A DNA stretch of 64,000 nucleotides, taken from Aulostomus chinensis (lineage: Eukaryota > Chordata > Actinopteri > Syngnathiformes > Aulostomidae). Positions 37,001-48,476 of this stretch are shown in pieces. The notes beneath the pieces are model-generated. The model was not told where the DNA came from, did no database searches, and saw only the letters and a program-made list of their open reading frames with translations. Made by a program: the position numbers and the translations under genes. Each line of letters begins with the position of its first letter. Position 1 is the first letter of the stretch. The stretch lies in NCBI GenBank assembly GCA_037954235.1, contig JBBMOA010000012.1:2158501-2222500 (forward strand). Reading direction: 5' to 3'.

Positions 37001-40000
37001 AACTTTTAGAAAACATTTCTTCTGACTTTCTACAAACTCAATCATGCCAACAGGTTCTGTGACAACCTGCACACGCCCTACACCACACCTGCTCCATCCG
37101 AGCACCAGCGCCGTACCTGAGCAAAGCATTGACGGGAACCTTCTTCCATGGGATGCTCTGCCTCAGCATGTCATTGGAGAAGGAAGGGAGGCTGAAGAGT
37201 GACTGCAGAATGGCATTCATGTAGCACGTGTTGCCCAAGTTGGAAAATCTGTCATGTTCAAGTTGGAAGAATAAAGCACACACATTCTAAAAAGTGTCTC
37301 AACAAAAGTTTCCATTAAATTTCTCATTATAGTGGACTAAAACAAAAAAATGCAGAAATTTGTCCTGACATGTTGGCAGCATCCACAATATAAGGACGCC
37401 ATTTATGTCTTTTAAGCCCAGCGGGTGTCTTCTTACCCTTGCAGGGGGGGCTGAGGCTGGGCCAGAGTTGAGGGTCGCTGCTTGTTCCAGCCACCGTAGT
37501 CCAGCGAGGGCCGAACCTTCTTGAAGGGGGTTGAGTGGTTGGGCAGCATGAGGCTCCGCTTGGCTGTGGTCGTCTGGGAGGTACTCGAAGGCCTGAGATT
37601 GTAGGAAACATCACATAAATTTATGTTAGAATCACACACAATAACATCTATGAATGTGTATCAATCTCAAGTAAAAATAAAATATAGGAATATTTGTTAT
37701 TATTTTTCTTTTTTAAAACATAAGAACCTCCTCCTAGAACCGTCACCTCATCGTGGTGGAGGAGTTTGAGTGCCCTAAGGACTCTAGGAGCTATGCTGTC
37801 GGGGGCATTTTGCCACTGGTAGGGTCACCCAAGGCAGACTGGTCCTAGGCAAAGGGCCAGACAAAGAACGGTTCAAAAGACCCTTCATGGTGGACATTGA
37901 GTCCGAATGGACCATGTTCCACTTTGCCATTTCAGGGCGGCTATTGTGAACTGCGGCCGTAAATCCTGCTTCAGGTGGAGGAGTTTAAGTATCTCAGGGT
38001 CTTGTTCACAAGTGAAGGTAGGATGGAGCGGGAGACTGACAGGTGGACTGGGGCGGCTGCAGTGATGGGGGTGCTAAACCAGTCTGTTGTGAAGAGGGAG
38101 CTTAGCCAAAAGGAGAAGCTCTTGATTTACCGGTCAATCTAGGTTCCAACCCTCCCCTGTGGTCATGAGCTCTGGGTAATGACTGAAAGAACAAGATCCT
38201 GAATACAAGCGGCCGAAATGAGTTTCCTCCTCAGGGAGGCTGGGCTCTCCCTTAGAGACAGGGTGAGAAGCTCAGTCCTTCAGGAGGGACTCAGAGTGGA
38301 GCTGCTGCTCCTCCATGTAGAGGAGTCAGTGGAGGTGGTTCAGGCATCTGGTGAGGACACCTCCCTCTGGAGATCTTCCAGGCATGCCCAACCGGGAGGA
38401 GGCCTCAGGGCCGACCCAGGACACGCTGGAGGGATCATATCTCCGATTCCCCCCAAAGAGCTGGTGGGAGTGGCTGGAGAGAGGACAGCCTGGGCTTCTA
38501 TGCTGAGCCTTCTGCCCCCACGGAGAACAACAATGAAAAAAAAATATAAGAACGCAAAAGAATTTGCCACAACTGGGGAACAGCGGGTGTATCTCCATGT
38601 ACACAGACAGCACAGTCACATGAAAGTAGCACCACTGACAAAGTGTGGTGGTCCTGCTAGCTTAAGCATGTTAGCTGGATGCTAGAGAAGCTCACCTTTC
38701 AAGAAATGAGAAGCTCTGACTATAGTCTTTCGTCACAGACCGACTGCCATAGAATGATGTCGGCTGAAGGGGCGTTGAACCCAGTGGAGCTGAGAGGTAA
38801 GAAATAGAACGTGGAGGATAATTTTCTATTATGATGGCATAAGAAGAAAATTATTCCAGTATATTGAAATATACTAGATTGACAGGTCCCCTCTCTTAAG
38901 GGTTTTATAACAAGTGAAAATTTGATTGTTGGGGTGGAAATGTTCACCTGAGCTTCTGTTCTCCTCCGACTGCTTCAGCTTATCTTTGCAGCTCAGTAAA
39001 AACTTCCTGGATGGATCTGAAGTGGCCTTGTTGTTGCTAAACAAATCAACATAATACTCTGTCAGACCGTCTCATAGCGACACAATATTTCCAGAGAGTG
39101 ACCACCCTCGTAAATGGTGTAACGTACAACAATGCGTATGTTATTTTGACATGTTAAATCTCAGTCTGCACAGTGAGGCATGATACTGTTACCTCGAAGA
39201 GTCGTTTTCTTTGGGATAGTCCTCCGTCAGGTCACTCTCAGAGTTGAGGAGCCTCTTTCTCTTCTCACTCCTGAAGACCAGAGACACAGTTGAGCAAATA
39301 GCAAACTGTAACAAGTCAACAAGTTTGGTTCAGCGCTTCCACAACGAGCGTGAAAGCGTGTGGAAGTGTCATAGTTTATCATCTCAAATCCAAGTGTTTC
39401 AGTATTACTGATAACAACAATGTGGTTTATGCAGACTATGATCTTAAGAGCTTATAATCACTATTCTAACTTCTGGGTCACAAGTGTCACACATTGCTCA
39501 AGAAGTAATGCATGAGGGGGAAAAAAAAATATCTGCGAGCAAGAATGGTAAGGTTTGCGGGTGCAAAAGAGTTTGAAGCAGACATTTCTGGGGCTGCAGT
39601 AAAGAACAGTGCCACAAGGGGCTCTGCATCTCACCTGTTCTCAGAGAGTCCGGTGCGAGTGGGCGTGGAGGTCGCTCTGCTTGGGCTGCCCAGAGGCTTC
39701 CGAGGCGTCATGTCCTCCCGTCCTTCTGCACTCTGCCGCCTCGTTGTTGTCTGGAAGACATTAGGATTCTGTATATTTAGGTCAAATGTCAGCTAATAGC
39801 TCACGCGCTCTTCAGAAGATGGAGAAAATAAAAAGAGTTTTGTGTTGCTGCTCACCTGTCTCTCCCCTGAAGGGCTTGACTCATTTTTAGCAGAGCGATT
39901 GCTGAGCACGCTGAAGTTTGCGCTGCCATGGGATGACTTTAAAACCACTATGTTAAGGGAAGAAATTTCCAGGAAAGAGCATGTCAATCAATAATCGTGA

Positions 40001-41864
40001 CAAAACAATACAACAGCATTTTGTTTTTAGCAAGCAGGACTTCAATCTTAGATTTCCCTGTGATTAAACGACTGACCTGGAGGAACTGCCTGAGAACTAC
40101 TTAAAGGCTGTAGCCGTTTCAGCATGTCGAGGTTTATGAGAATTAGATCAACTTAAATTCAGAGGCCCGTTACCAGGACATGGTTCCAGATCAGCAAGGA
40201 GGTTAAATACATTATCAACTCGTTCTCCTATTCAGGGGTATCTGCACATTATCAAGACTACTCAGTCAGTTCAGGATGAAGTTGTCAGAGAACAGGACCT
40301 GATGGACCAGGAGGAGATGAATCTGAACAAATTGTAAAAGGATAAAAATGTCTTGAGTGCCAGTTATTTGTGTCTGGACAATCTGTACGTTCGGTCTGTA
40401 CAGTCTTACTAAAACTACTGACCCTCTTCATTTGAAATAAAACAATCAGTTTGCTTGGTGTCCAACATGTGGCAGACTCAAATGTTGTTAACTGGCATTA
40501 CTGAGCGTATGAGAGGATTATTCTAATCTCTGTTATGAAGAACTCAGTTCATTCACATCTTGTTAGAAAAAGTTGATTTATTATGTAACTCCAACTACAA
40601 CTGGAAAACTTAGATAAACATAGTCCATCTGGAATTTTACTAAATTGAAATTTTCCAAGTTGGACAATCAAACCTAGATAACGCAGTTGGGAATCAGTAA
40701 AGGAAAAGCAGAGTCTGACTGCCACCAGCTGTAATCAGGGACATAGCGCCATCTAGTGACCTCAATGCACAAACTAATTTGTCTGCCTCCTGTACACTGG
40801 AACACTGAGGGTAGTGCCGTAAAATGGACTTGTGGATCTGGAACTGTAGCTTAACCGAGAAAGCAAACATACTGAAGGTCCTATGATGGTAAAAACCCCA
40901 CCATTTCAACATCCCATTGTGTACAGCAGAACACAACCCCACTAAAACAGGAACGATCCTTTCAACGGCGCGAGGAACAACAGAAGTGTGCTCACTTGTC
41001 TTCCCCTGCCTCAGCTTTTCCAGGTATTCTTTAGTCTTCTGGAGTAAACTTGGAGGCATCTTATCCAGGGTGATGATGCTGTTGTCCTTCAGAGTCAGTA
41101 TGATCCGGCTCTGATTTGGGTTAACGCTCTTCACGTTCTGGTTCAGCTGACAACACAATTCAAGATGGTCAAACTATATACCTTCACATCCTAATTTGCC
41201 TTGAAATTAAAGTTTTCCTTCAGCTGATAAATTTGGACCTGTCGTAACAGGAATAGAACACGCATCACTGACATTATCAGGGAGAAAGCATAAACAGCAC
41301 TGGACCGTGAAACAGACAGTGATTACAAACACTGGTCTGTATGAAAGAGGAGATATGATTTACACGGTTGACATTGCTGTCCTTTACAGATGTCTCCTGG
41401 GAAATGTCTTGAACCCTCTGTGAAAGGATGGAGCGACAACTGTGTTTACATGTCGTCAACATTCCACCATCATTCAAGCTTTTGCACTTATTCCAAAAAT
41501 AATAACACAACTGTTTTATACAATATCATTTAAAAAGAGAGTCGATCTCATTCATCTCTCCCTGATTAACTTTCTACTGATGAGGTTTCTGAAAATGTGA
41601 GTGGTTGTTCTCAAAGTAGTACAACTGAGCAATACTGTTTCAGGATGCAGTTCAATTCTGCACGCATGAACCAAACAAAGAGGAAAGTACCTGAAACGTT
41701 TTAGAGGCTCCTCCACAGTTGAATCTGAGACACAGGTTCACTTTGTTGTCCTTCTCCAGAATCTCAAAAGTTCCTTCTTTCCATCTTGTGGTGCCGAGGT
41801 CCAGGCTGCTGAAGCGGATCTTCACGGCGCCACCGCTGGAGAGTTTGGGCACTACAGTTGCCAT
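31079..41864 (-). CDS. USP37: ubiquitin carboxyl-terminal hydrolase 37, 23 coding exons
   Basis: Deubiquitinase; the mammalian enzyme stabilises cyclin A and is an APC/C-CDH1 target. Exons: 41864-41691, 41146-40996, 39947-39856, 39750-39635, 39270-39193, 39036-38948, 38789-38696, 37592-37437, 37248-37117, 36866-36743, 36264-36011, 35903-35786, 35046-34967, 34873-34709, 34596-34543, 34430-34283, 34199-33980, 33866-33700, 33531-33471, 33144-33029, 31983-31914, 31655-31517, 31166-31079. Phases are continuous, giving 961 aa (human 979). The N-terminal PH-like domain comes first, then the split USP domain with the Cys box GFSNLGNTCYMNA (Cys 325) and the His box GHYISDVFD (His 888). Three ubiquitin-interacting motifs lie at about 690-706, 788-804 and 811-824. 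A KEN degron (762-764, MDENKENQTPEG) is kept. A poly-Ala/poly-Ser run (431-443) is an odd insertion. Introns hold a LINE fragment and a Tc1/mariner fossil. Confidence 0.96.
32176..32478 (+). pseudogene. Tc1/mariner transposase fossil
   Basis: The plus-strand frame contains IAQQHNSP followed about 25 residues later by TDWPVSSPHWNLIKHF and EDLIQVWEEVPRR. This is the layout of the Tc1/mariner transposase C-terminus (QQDNAP, then DWPxxSPDLNPIEHLW, then the WxxIP helix). Only the last part is present, key residues are changed (D to H in QQDN, D to H in SPD, E to K in PIE), and no terminal repeats were found. It lies in the USP37 intron 31984-33028, antisense to the gene. Confidence 0.6.
35339..35480. 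repeat. C14 tract plus dispersed repeat tail
   Basis: A run of 14 C (35339-35352) precedes CAGAGAGAGCCAGCCACGTC-TATTTAGCTTGAAC. The same wording occurs at 54971-55004 after a family A copy, so this is probably the 3' part of the same dispersed family. Inside a USP37 intron. Confidence 0.5.
36142..36180 (-). repeat. poly-Ala/poly-Ser coding repeat in USP37
   Basis: Thirteen codons in the USP37 exon 36011-36264 encode seven Ala then six Ser, inside the USP domain insert after the DAHEFLSQCLDQLKDD helix. The human protein has a different, non-repetitive sequence there. Likely an unstructured loop. Confidence 0.85.
37733..38535 (+). mobile_element. internally deleted LINE-type retrotransposon
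   Basis: The left part (37733-37935) is a fish LINE 5' region (CCTCATCGTGGTGGAGGAGT, GGTAGGGTCACCCAAGGCAG). The right part (37970-38535) decodes in pieces as a non-LTR reverse transcriptase end: EEFKYLRVLFTSEGRME, then SVVKRELSQKEKLLIYRSI, VPTLPCGHELWVMTERTRS, AEMSFLLREAGLSLRDRVRS. In-frame stops (for example at about 38140) and missing middle sequence show it is dead. It ends near an A-rich stretch at 38530-38549. It lies antisense in the USP37 intron 37593-38695. The clade (Rex/RTE-like) is not certain. Confidence 0.75.
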
Positions 41865-43463
41865 GGCTTACTATCCAGTTAGTGCACTTGGAAGATTGGA
41901 GCTTGCAATCCAACGATCCTGAGCAAAGGGAAATAAAACAAGTGTGTGGTTAAGCAGTGTTCAGGAGTGCGTGCTTGCATCCCGTCAGTGTCCGGTATCA
42001 CTGAGCACAAGTTTGCCGATTTCCGTTCCAGTCTTCATGAAGCCCGCTGGCTCTGTGCTGGTGGACGGTCCAGCGAGTGGTGAGTGCTGACTGACACTCA
42101 AGTGTCACAAAGAGAACCGACCACAGAGAGCACCGACAGCTAATAACATAACGCTGCAGCTGGTTCAGCTAAAAATAAAAAAGATAAAAATAAAGAAAAA
42201 AAATAAAATCACAAAACCTTGATAAACGAAGTTTAAATGTAACGCCCCCAAAATTAACACGTTTCAAACAGCGTTTGTCGCCGAATAAACTAACAACGCA
42301 ATGACTTAATGACATCGGTGCACCAAGTTACGAGCGCTTGCTGAAAGTCACAAACTCCGAGTCAACAAAAACAAAGCAACACTTCAGCTAGCAGCAGAGA
42401 CACATAAACGGTTAAATATAACTCAGGTGGAACAAATAAACACCTTTATTACGTGTACGTTATGGAGGAGGGTGTTTCCTAAACTGAGGGAACTCACACC
42501 GCTTATGCTAACTGGCTAGCGGTGCCATTTAGAGCCAATGAAGCCTGGGTTTGCATTAGCCATTAAACTAGCCTGATAGCCAATCTTTAACGCGGACAGA
42601 TTGCAACCAGCATTCAATACAACCAGCAAGGTTACACACACAAAGAGCCGCGCGGAAAAGCTAAAGTAACAGTGTGTAAAGTTACGAAGAGCAGGCAAGG
42701 GGTTCCCTCCAGTAGCGCTGCGTGTCCGGGATGCAGGTAATGTCGTCCTCTCACCTACGAGCGCTGAATGGATGCGGGAGGCCGACATTAGCAAGTTGGC
42801 TAGCAGGCTAACGGGAGCTAGCTAAATGGCTAATTTGCCTGATTGTAAGTTGGTGATGAAAACAGTGTCACTGGGTGATTACATCGTCGCAGCTCCTTAC
42901 CTTTGGATGATGCACGCTCGTCTTGAAACTTTTAAATCACAGAATCGCTTTTGTGGGTCCTCCGGGAGCCAAAAGTTTGTTTTGCCGGCATTCACCTGCT
43001 CCCAGTACGTATCTTGTTGACAGTCGACCCGCACACGACGCTTCGCAGCGCTGTGCGATGATGGCGGGAATGTGAAAATTCACAACGGAAATGGTAAGCG
43101 AAACTGCGTCCGACCTTGCTCTCGCGATGTTACTTGTATTCGTGAGTTGGCCTCATTTTAGCCTAGCATCGACAAAGAATGACCCGCAACTTACTTTTTT
43201 GAGCGCTTTAAGTTGTTAGTGGTTAACACAAACGATAGTCTTAACAGATTAGTACGCCGTTGGTTCGTAACGTTTTGCTTGTGATGTTGATCTAAGTTAC
43301 GGATGTGCTGGAGCCTATGGGTCGTTAGCAGCTAGCTTGGGCTAGCTGTCTTTATCGTGCGTTAGTTACGCCAAGTTTCTTTCATTGCAGCCACATTAGT
43401 TTTGTACCACGTCGCTTTTAAGCTGACAAAGTCGTTTTTAACAACCTCGTCGAGCTTCAGAGA
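41865..43463. promoter_or_regulatory. divergent USP37/CNOT9 promoter and 5'UTR exons
   Basis: A USP37 5'UTR exon runs from an acceptor (CTCAG|GATCG, exon start 41918) to its ATG at 41864. A minus-strand donor CCAAAG|GTAAGG ending at 42901 marks a first exon of about 42901-43020. For CNOT9, a donor ATG|GTAAGC ends a first exon at 43093, and an acceptor TTCATTGCAG at 43381-43390 opens the exon that holds the start codon. The two first exons lie within about 100 bp. The motif GATGGCGGGAA at 43061-43071 merges YY1 (AAGATGGCGG-like) and E2F (GGCGGGAA) sites, fitting a TATA-less housekeeping divergent promoter. Confidence 0.65.
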
Positions 43464-46400
43464 ATGCTGGCTACAGGAGCAGTGAGTATCTAATATCAGC
43501 ACCGGGGGGCTATTGCACTAACCGTCTCTTTTGTTTCCCTTAAATTAGCTATAATGTCATGAACCCACCGTATTCAGTACAGCCTGGCACTGCTAGTAAC
43601 TTGCTGTATCACATTTGCACTCGTAACATCATTGGGCCACATATTCAAACCCAAGATTCCATTATATATAAAACGACATATTTTAATCTCCTGATTTGTT
43701 TTGAGCTTGTTTGAGATTGGAGTGGCTGAGCCGCCTTCGCAACTGTCCGTGTGTAATTATACAGTCAATGACAAATCCTTCACAGTTTCCTGGTGTAAAT
43801 TGACTGGAGTCATTGTCAAGGATCAATTACGTGTTGTCTTTAGGAGTGGGGGATTTGGTCAATGTCACCGACCACATGATATGTACTCTTACATCACAGC
43901 ACTAGTAGATAACATTACTCTATAGTAGTCGAGTACATGGTTATCTGTCATTTTCCTGTAAATTCCAAAAAAGGTTAAATAATCATATTTGTTTGTTTTT
44001 CTTTTACCTGGCTCTTCCATGCACTAAAAAAAAAAATTCAATGTCAAGTTGCCTCCAGTTGTCTCTGCCTGCCTAAGTCATTGTGTTACAAAGGTAACAT
44101 CTGCACACACACCCAGGGGTGACCAAGCTTTTCCCTTGGTGGGACAAAGTCAATATAAACTCTGGCCCGCAGGCCCACATTATTGTGTATATTATTATTG
44201 TATTGTTCAAATGCCATGCACGTCTGTTCACCACTGCCTCGGCTGCCTCTGGATTTCTGTCCTACTAAACTCACAGCAAACTACATCCTGCAGGAAGTCA
44301 CTCTGCCAACTAACAAGATGAAAAGTGGTTATTCATTAAAGATCCTGTATGTTTATTGAGCATTTTAGGAAAATGATATAAGCAGTAATTAAAAGAATCA
44401 TTTTTTAAAAAAAATCTATATATTTTTTAGGCCTGTTTGTATTTATAATTAATTTATGACGTCTGTCAGGGCAGATATGAGCCCTGGGACCCCTGACAGC
44501 CCTGATACAACCAGCTGTCCTCTGGTGGGCCCGATCAGTAAAAACAGACTTGACATGAACAGAACTGGATTTAGAGTTGGTTCCCATGCCGCCATGCACG
44601 TCTCCCGGCTGTAATGGAAATGTTGAGCCGCATGCTGATTGTTTTCCCTCTGGCTGCAGGCTGTAACTAACGTCACAGCTCTGGCTCAGGTCGACCGGGA
44701 GAAGATCTACCAATGGATCAACGAGCTGTCCAGCCCTGAGACCAGAGAAAACGCCCTGCTGGAGCTGAGCAAGAAACGGGAGTCTGTGCCGGACCTGGCG
44801 CCAATGCTCTGGCACTCCTGCGGCACTATTGCTGCACTTCTGCAGGTTCGATGCCCATCCCGTCTCCCTGGCATTGTCGTGACTCTGTGGATTCTTATGG
44901 TTTTATAACCCTGATGAGATGTTGAACCATTTTGTCTTTTGTTTTTAGGAAATAGTGAATATTTACCCCTCGATAAACCCACCGACCCTCACAGCTCACC
45001 AGTCTAACAGAGTGTGCAATGCCCTGGCGCTCCTGCAGTGTGTCGCCTCGCACCCAGAAACACGGTAATGAGCAGCTGCTTTGGTTGCTGGCCTGATTGG
45101 TTTCTCCTGTGATGGCAGACTGCTTTTAGAACCTCATGTTCCTCATTCCATGTGGCATCCTCACATGTTGAGTCACTTGTTTGAAGGCGTTGGGAAAACA
45201 TTACATTTCCAGGTCTGGAGAAGCTGTGGAAAAAGAAGTAAATCCAGATGGACTGCGAAAAATCTATTTTAGTAAATCTGAATGAACTCAAATGTTAAGT
45301 GTCATTAAAACGACTTATTTTGTAATTAACTTCTGTGAAATATACTGTGGTGAATACATTTTTAGAGATGGAATTATAATCTTATTTCTTTGAATCTAAA
45401 TTCGTTGAGCCTCAGAGTTCAATGAGGTCATTTTTCTTTTGGGTTATAATTTCAATCAAGTCTGTGCTCTTTTGCTGTCTGACATGTTGTCTGTTTTGCC
45501 ACTGTCGTACCGGGACTCACTGTCCCCCGTGGCTGCTTGTTATGTCGACTATAGAAGTAACATGTCGTCATTTCTGTAAGTTGTGCGTTTGGTCACGTGA
45601 GTCATGATGCGTTTCTCCTCACCAGGTCGGCCTTCCTCGCCGCTCACATCCCTCTCTTCCTGTATCCCTTCCTGCACACTGTGAGCAAAACACGACCCTT
45701 CGAGTACCTGCGACTGACCAGCCTCGGAGTCATAGGTAACCTCCTCTCCCCGGTTCTTGAGCTGACGTTTGAAATCATCATCATCATCATCATCATCTTC
45801 TACACACTAAGCGCTCTTTTGGTTTGTGCTCCAGGTGCTTTGGTCAAAACAGATGAACAGGAAGTGATTAACTTCCTCCTCACCACTGAAATCATCCCTC
45901 TGTGTCTCCGTATCATGGAGTCAGGGAGCGAACTCTCCAAGACGGTACGCAAGAACCACAGCTGACTCTCAGGAGTTCTTCCGCGTCAGGGTTCGCCAAC
46001 GTTTCAGCCTCTGATTTGAGCCGTTCTGCCAGTTAGCTACATGCTAGCAAAGAAGCCTCCAGAACCCTTTCGCTGTCGTCGATCAGCTACACTGACTTTT
46101 TTGTTTCCTGTATTTCTCTACTCTCATACTTTCTTGTAGAATAACTCATTTTTAGTTGGGGCTTTGTGACTTCAGGCAGCATCTCATCATCCGCTTCATT
46201 TTGATTGACAGGTTGCTACGTTCATCCTTCAGAAGATCCTGCTGGACGATACAGGGCTGGCCTACATTTGTCAGACGTATGAGCGTTTCTCCCACGTGGC
46301 CATGATCCTCGTGAGTGTCCCGAAACACGTCCAGTCTCGATGTTGGTTCCAAGATCTGACTGTCATCTGTGTCTTCGCAGGGGAAAATGGTTCTCCAGCT

Positions 46401-47094
46401 GTCTAAAGAACCATCGGCTCGTCTGCTGAAGCACGTCGTTCGCTGCTACCTTCGCCTTTCGGATAATCTCAGGTAGAAGGTTTTCATATTCTGCTCTCTG
46501 ACTCTGTGTTCTCTGGCACTCTGAGCCCTCCTCAGAAGCCTCTGAGTGAAACGGCTCTCCAACTAAACGAGAGGGCAGTCATTTTAAGGGTCACACTTTC
46601 AAACGTAACCTTGTCGCTGTTTAGCTGAGTGATGCAAATCGTAACTTTGGTTCCCCAATAAACTGAACAAAGGAAGGCGTTCTTTTCCTCCTTTAACTAG
46701 AATGAACAACCTGTTTAAGTGTCTGATCAACACTTGCCACTAGGAGGTGCTGTGACATCATCACAGCCTGGTGACAGCAGGAAGGTGGGAGTCTGCCAGC
46801 GAATAATCAGACGAGACATTTATTTAGATTTTTATGGAGAGTGAATCAGCTTTAGTCAAGTGTGAAAGTTAGAGGCAGTGTATTGGAGGCCTTTCGTTGG
46901 TTCTGACCCCTGGTTGTGTCTCCAGAGCTCGGGAGGCCCTACGCCAGTGTCTGCCTGACCAGCTGAAGGACAGCACCTTCGCCCAGGTGCTGAAGGACGA
47001 CACCACCACCAAGCGTTGGCTGGCTCAGCTGGTCAAGAACCTGCAGGAAGGACAGGTCACCGACGCCCGAGGGATCCCGCTGGCGCCACAGTGA
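43464..47094 (+). CDS. CNOT9: CCR4-NOT complex subunit 9 (RQCD1), 8 coding exons
   Basis: Armadillo-repeat subunit of the CCR4-NOT deadenylase; it docks NOT1 and tryptophan-bearing partners such as GW182/TNRC6. Exons: 43464-43481, 44660-44845, 44949-45064, 45626-45735, 45835-45944, 46212-46310, 46381-46472, 46926-47094. Phases agree, giving exactly 299 aa, the human length. The start [20 protein letters not shown] was chosen because it gives 13 residues before LAQVDREK, as in human (MHSLATAAPVPTT). From LAQVDREK on, conservation is near complete. AATAAA at 47355-47360 is the likely poly(A) signal. The intron at 45736-45834 is only 99 bp and contains an (ATC)n microsatellite at 45775-45797. 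Confidence 0.98.
44110..44190. repeat. possible hAT-type MITE end in CNOT9 intron 1
   Basis: CAGGGGTGACCAAGCTTTTC followed by GGCCCGCAGGCCCACAT resembles the terminal wording of hAT elements (CAGGGGT...GGGCCACAT). No partner terminus or target duplication was found, so this is tentative. Confidence 0.35.
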
Positions 47095-47354
47095 CGGACA
47101 CACACGGACTCCTCACCGTCTGTATTTTGCCAAATGTGGTGCTAAGACTGTCTGAATAGAGAAGGGCTTGATAGTAGAAGAAGACATTTGCTTTTGGAGT
47201 CGTGTCCACCAGCCTGAACATCCCTGAGCGCAACGCCGCCACCCTTCTCGGCGTCTGTAGATTTTTGAAGTCAAATTGTTTAGATCCAATAATGGGTTTG
47301 GCTGGTGAGCTCTTCCCTCTGTTTTGGTTTAAATGGCATATTTTACAGTTGGAC

Positions 47355-47360
47355 AATAAA
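47355..47360 (+). promoter_or_regulatory. CNOT9 poly(A) signal (AATAAA)
   Basis: First AATAAA after the CNOT9 stop codon, 261 nt downstream, in the coding orientation. Confidence 0.7.
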
Positions 47361-48420
47361 ATTCATCATTGATGACATTTGATGAAGGAAAAAGTACCAT
47401 TTACTGCGCCGCAACTTCCGCCTGTCCACATGTTGGTAAATACTGAGTCTGCTCCTCCAGACCTGCTCACTGTAACTTCCTGTCACGTTCCACACAGAAG
47501 CATTTCAGATAGACTTGGTAATCCACACTGGTCGAGTCTCTTCATGCAACACTCGAGATCTGTGTTTTATTGGCAGCGCAAATGTGGAGCTGCAAGGATG
47601 ACTGGATGAGGTGACGCCTGACAACAAGAGCGCACTGATAACAGGAGAGTGCTGGAGAAACCTCACTGAGGCACAATCAAGCGTTGCTCAGTGCTTCAGG
47701 TGGGCGGCGCCTGTTTATCATCCACCTTTGCTGTGACGTGAGAAGTTAGCATGAACACCATGAGTCAATGATTACCTGCACATTAGTGAACTGTTCACTG
47801 ATGCTAGCGAGCCGGTAGTCACGTACCCTCATCGTAGCGTCTAACAATCATCTAAAGGACGATAATCGGCAATTATTGTGATCATTGATTAGACATTTCA
47901 GTCTTTTTGTAAAAGCAGAAATGTTTCCAAAAAAATGCTGGTTCCAGACTCGTAGCTATCAGGATTTACTGCTGCTTCGCCATTGATGAGAAAATGGAGT
48001 CTTTGGACTGATGGACAGACAAATGAAGCTACTGACCACTGCAGAGACGAGGCATTTTTGTAGTCCAACAGGAAGTGGTCATCTCCTGGCTCCTCCCCCA
48101 GCAGCCAATAGGATCGCTCCATGTGATTGTGGTGATTGAACCAGTAAATCAGCTCTGGTGAACAAAAGTTGATGATCTTCCAGGTTCAGTTCATCAAGAT
48201 CATCTTCACTAATGAACCCTCTGATGATGCTGGAAGCCTGGATGCTACGTTAGCAGTGCTAAGCTAACGGTACCATAGGGAGGAACTCCACCATTTTTCA
48301 AACCTTCTCGATATGTAGACTCAACGATTCCTCGTGACAGCTATGGGCAGATTGATTAAATAAGGGGAAGCTAGCTAGGTGACTACCATCACTGAGCTAT
48401 GCTGGCAGGGTAGTTACAGA

Positions 48421-48476
48421 ATTCCCCCCCCCGGGATTAATAAAGGATTCTGATTCTGGTTCTGATTCTGATTAAC
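48421..48476 (+). repeat. LINE/SINE-like 3' tail with TTCTGA repeats
   Basis: CCCCGGGATTAATAAAGGAT followed by (TTCTGA/TTCTGG)n. Fish LINE and SINE copies often end in such GGGATnAATAAAG tails with short tandem repeats. The upstream body is not recognisable. Confidence 0.5.

Noticed and set aside
42826..43020. 64-codon frame in the USP37/CNOT9 promoter
   Set aside because: It overlaps the noncoding first exon of USP37 on the other strand and has no similarity to known proteins.
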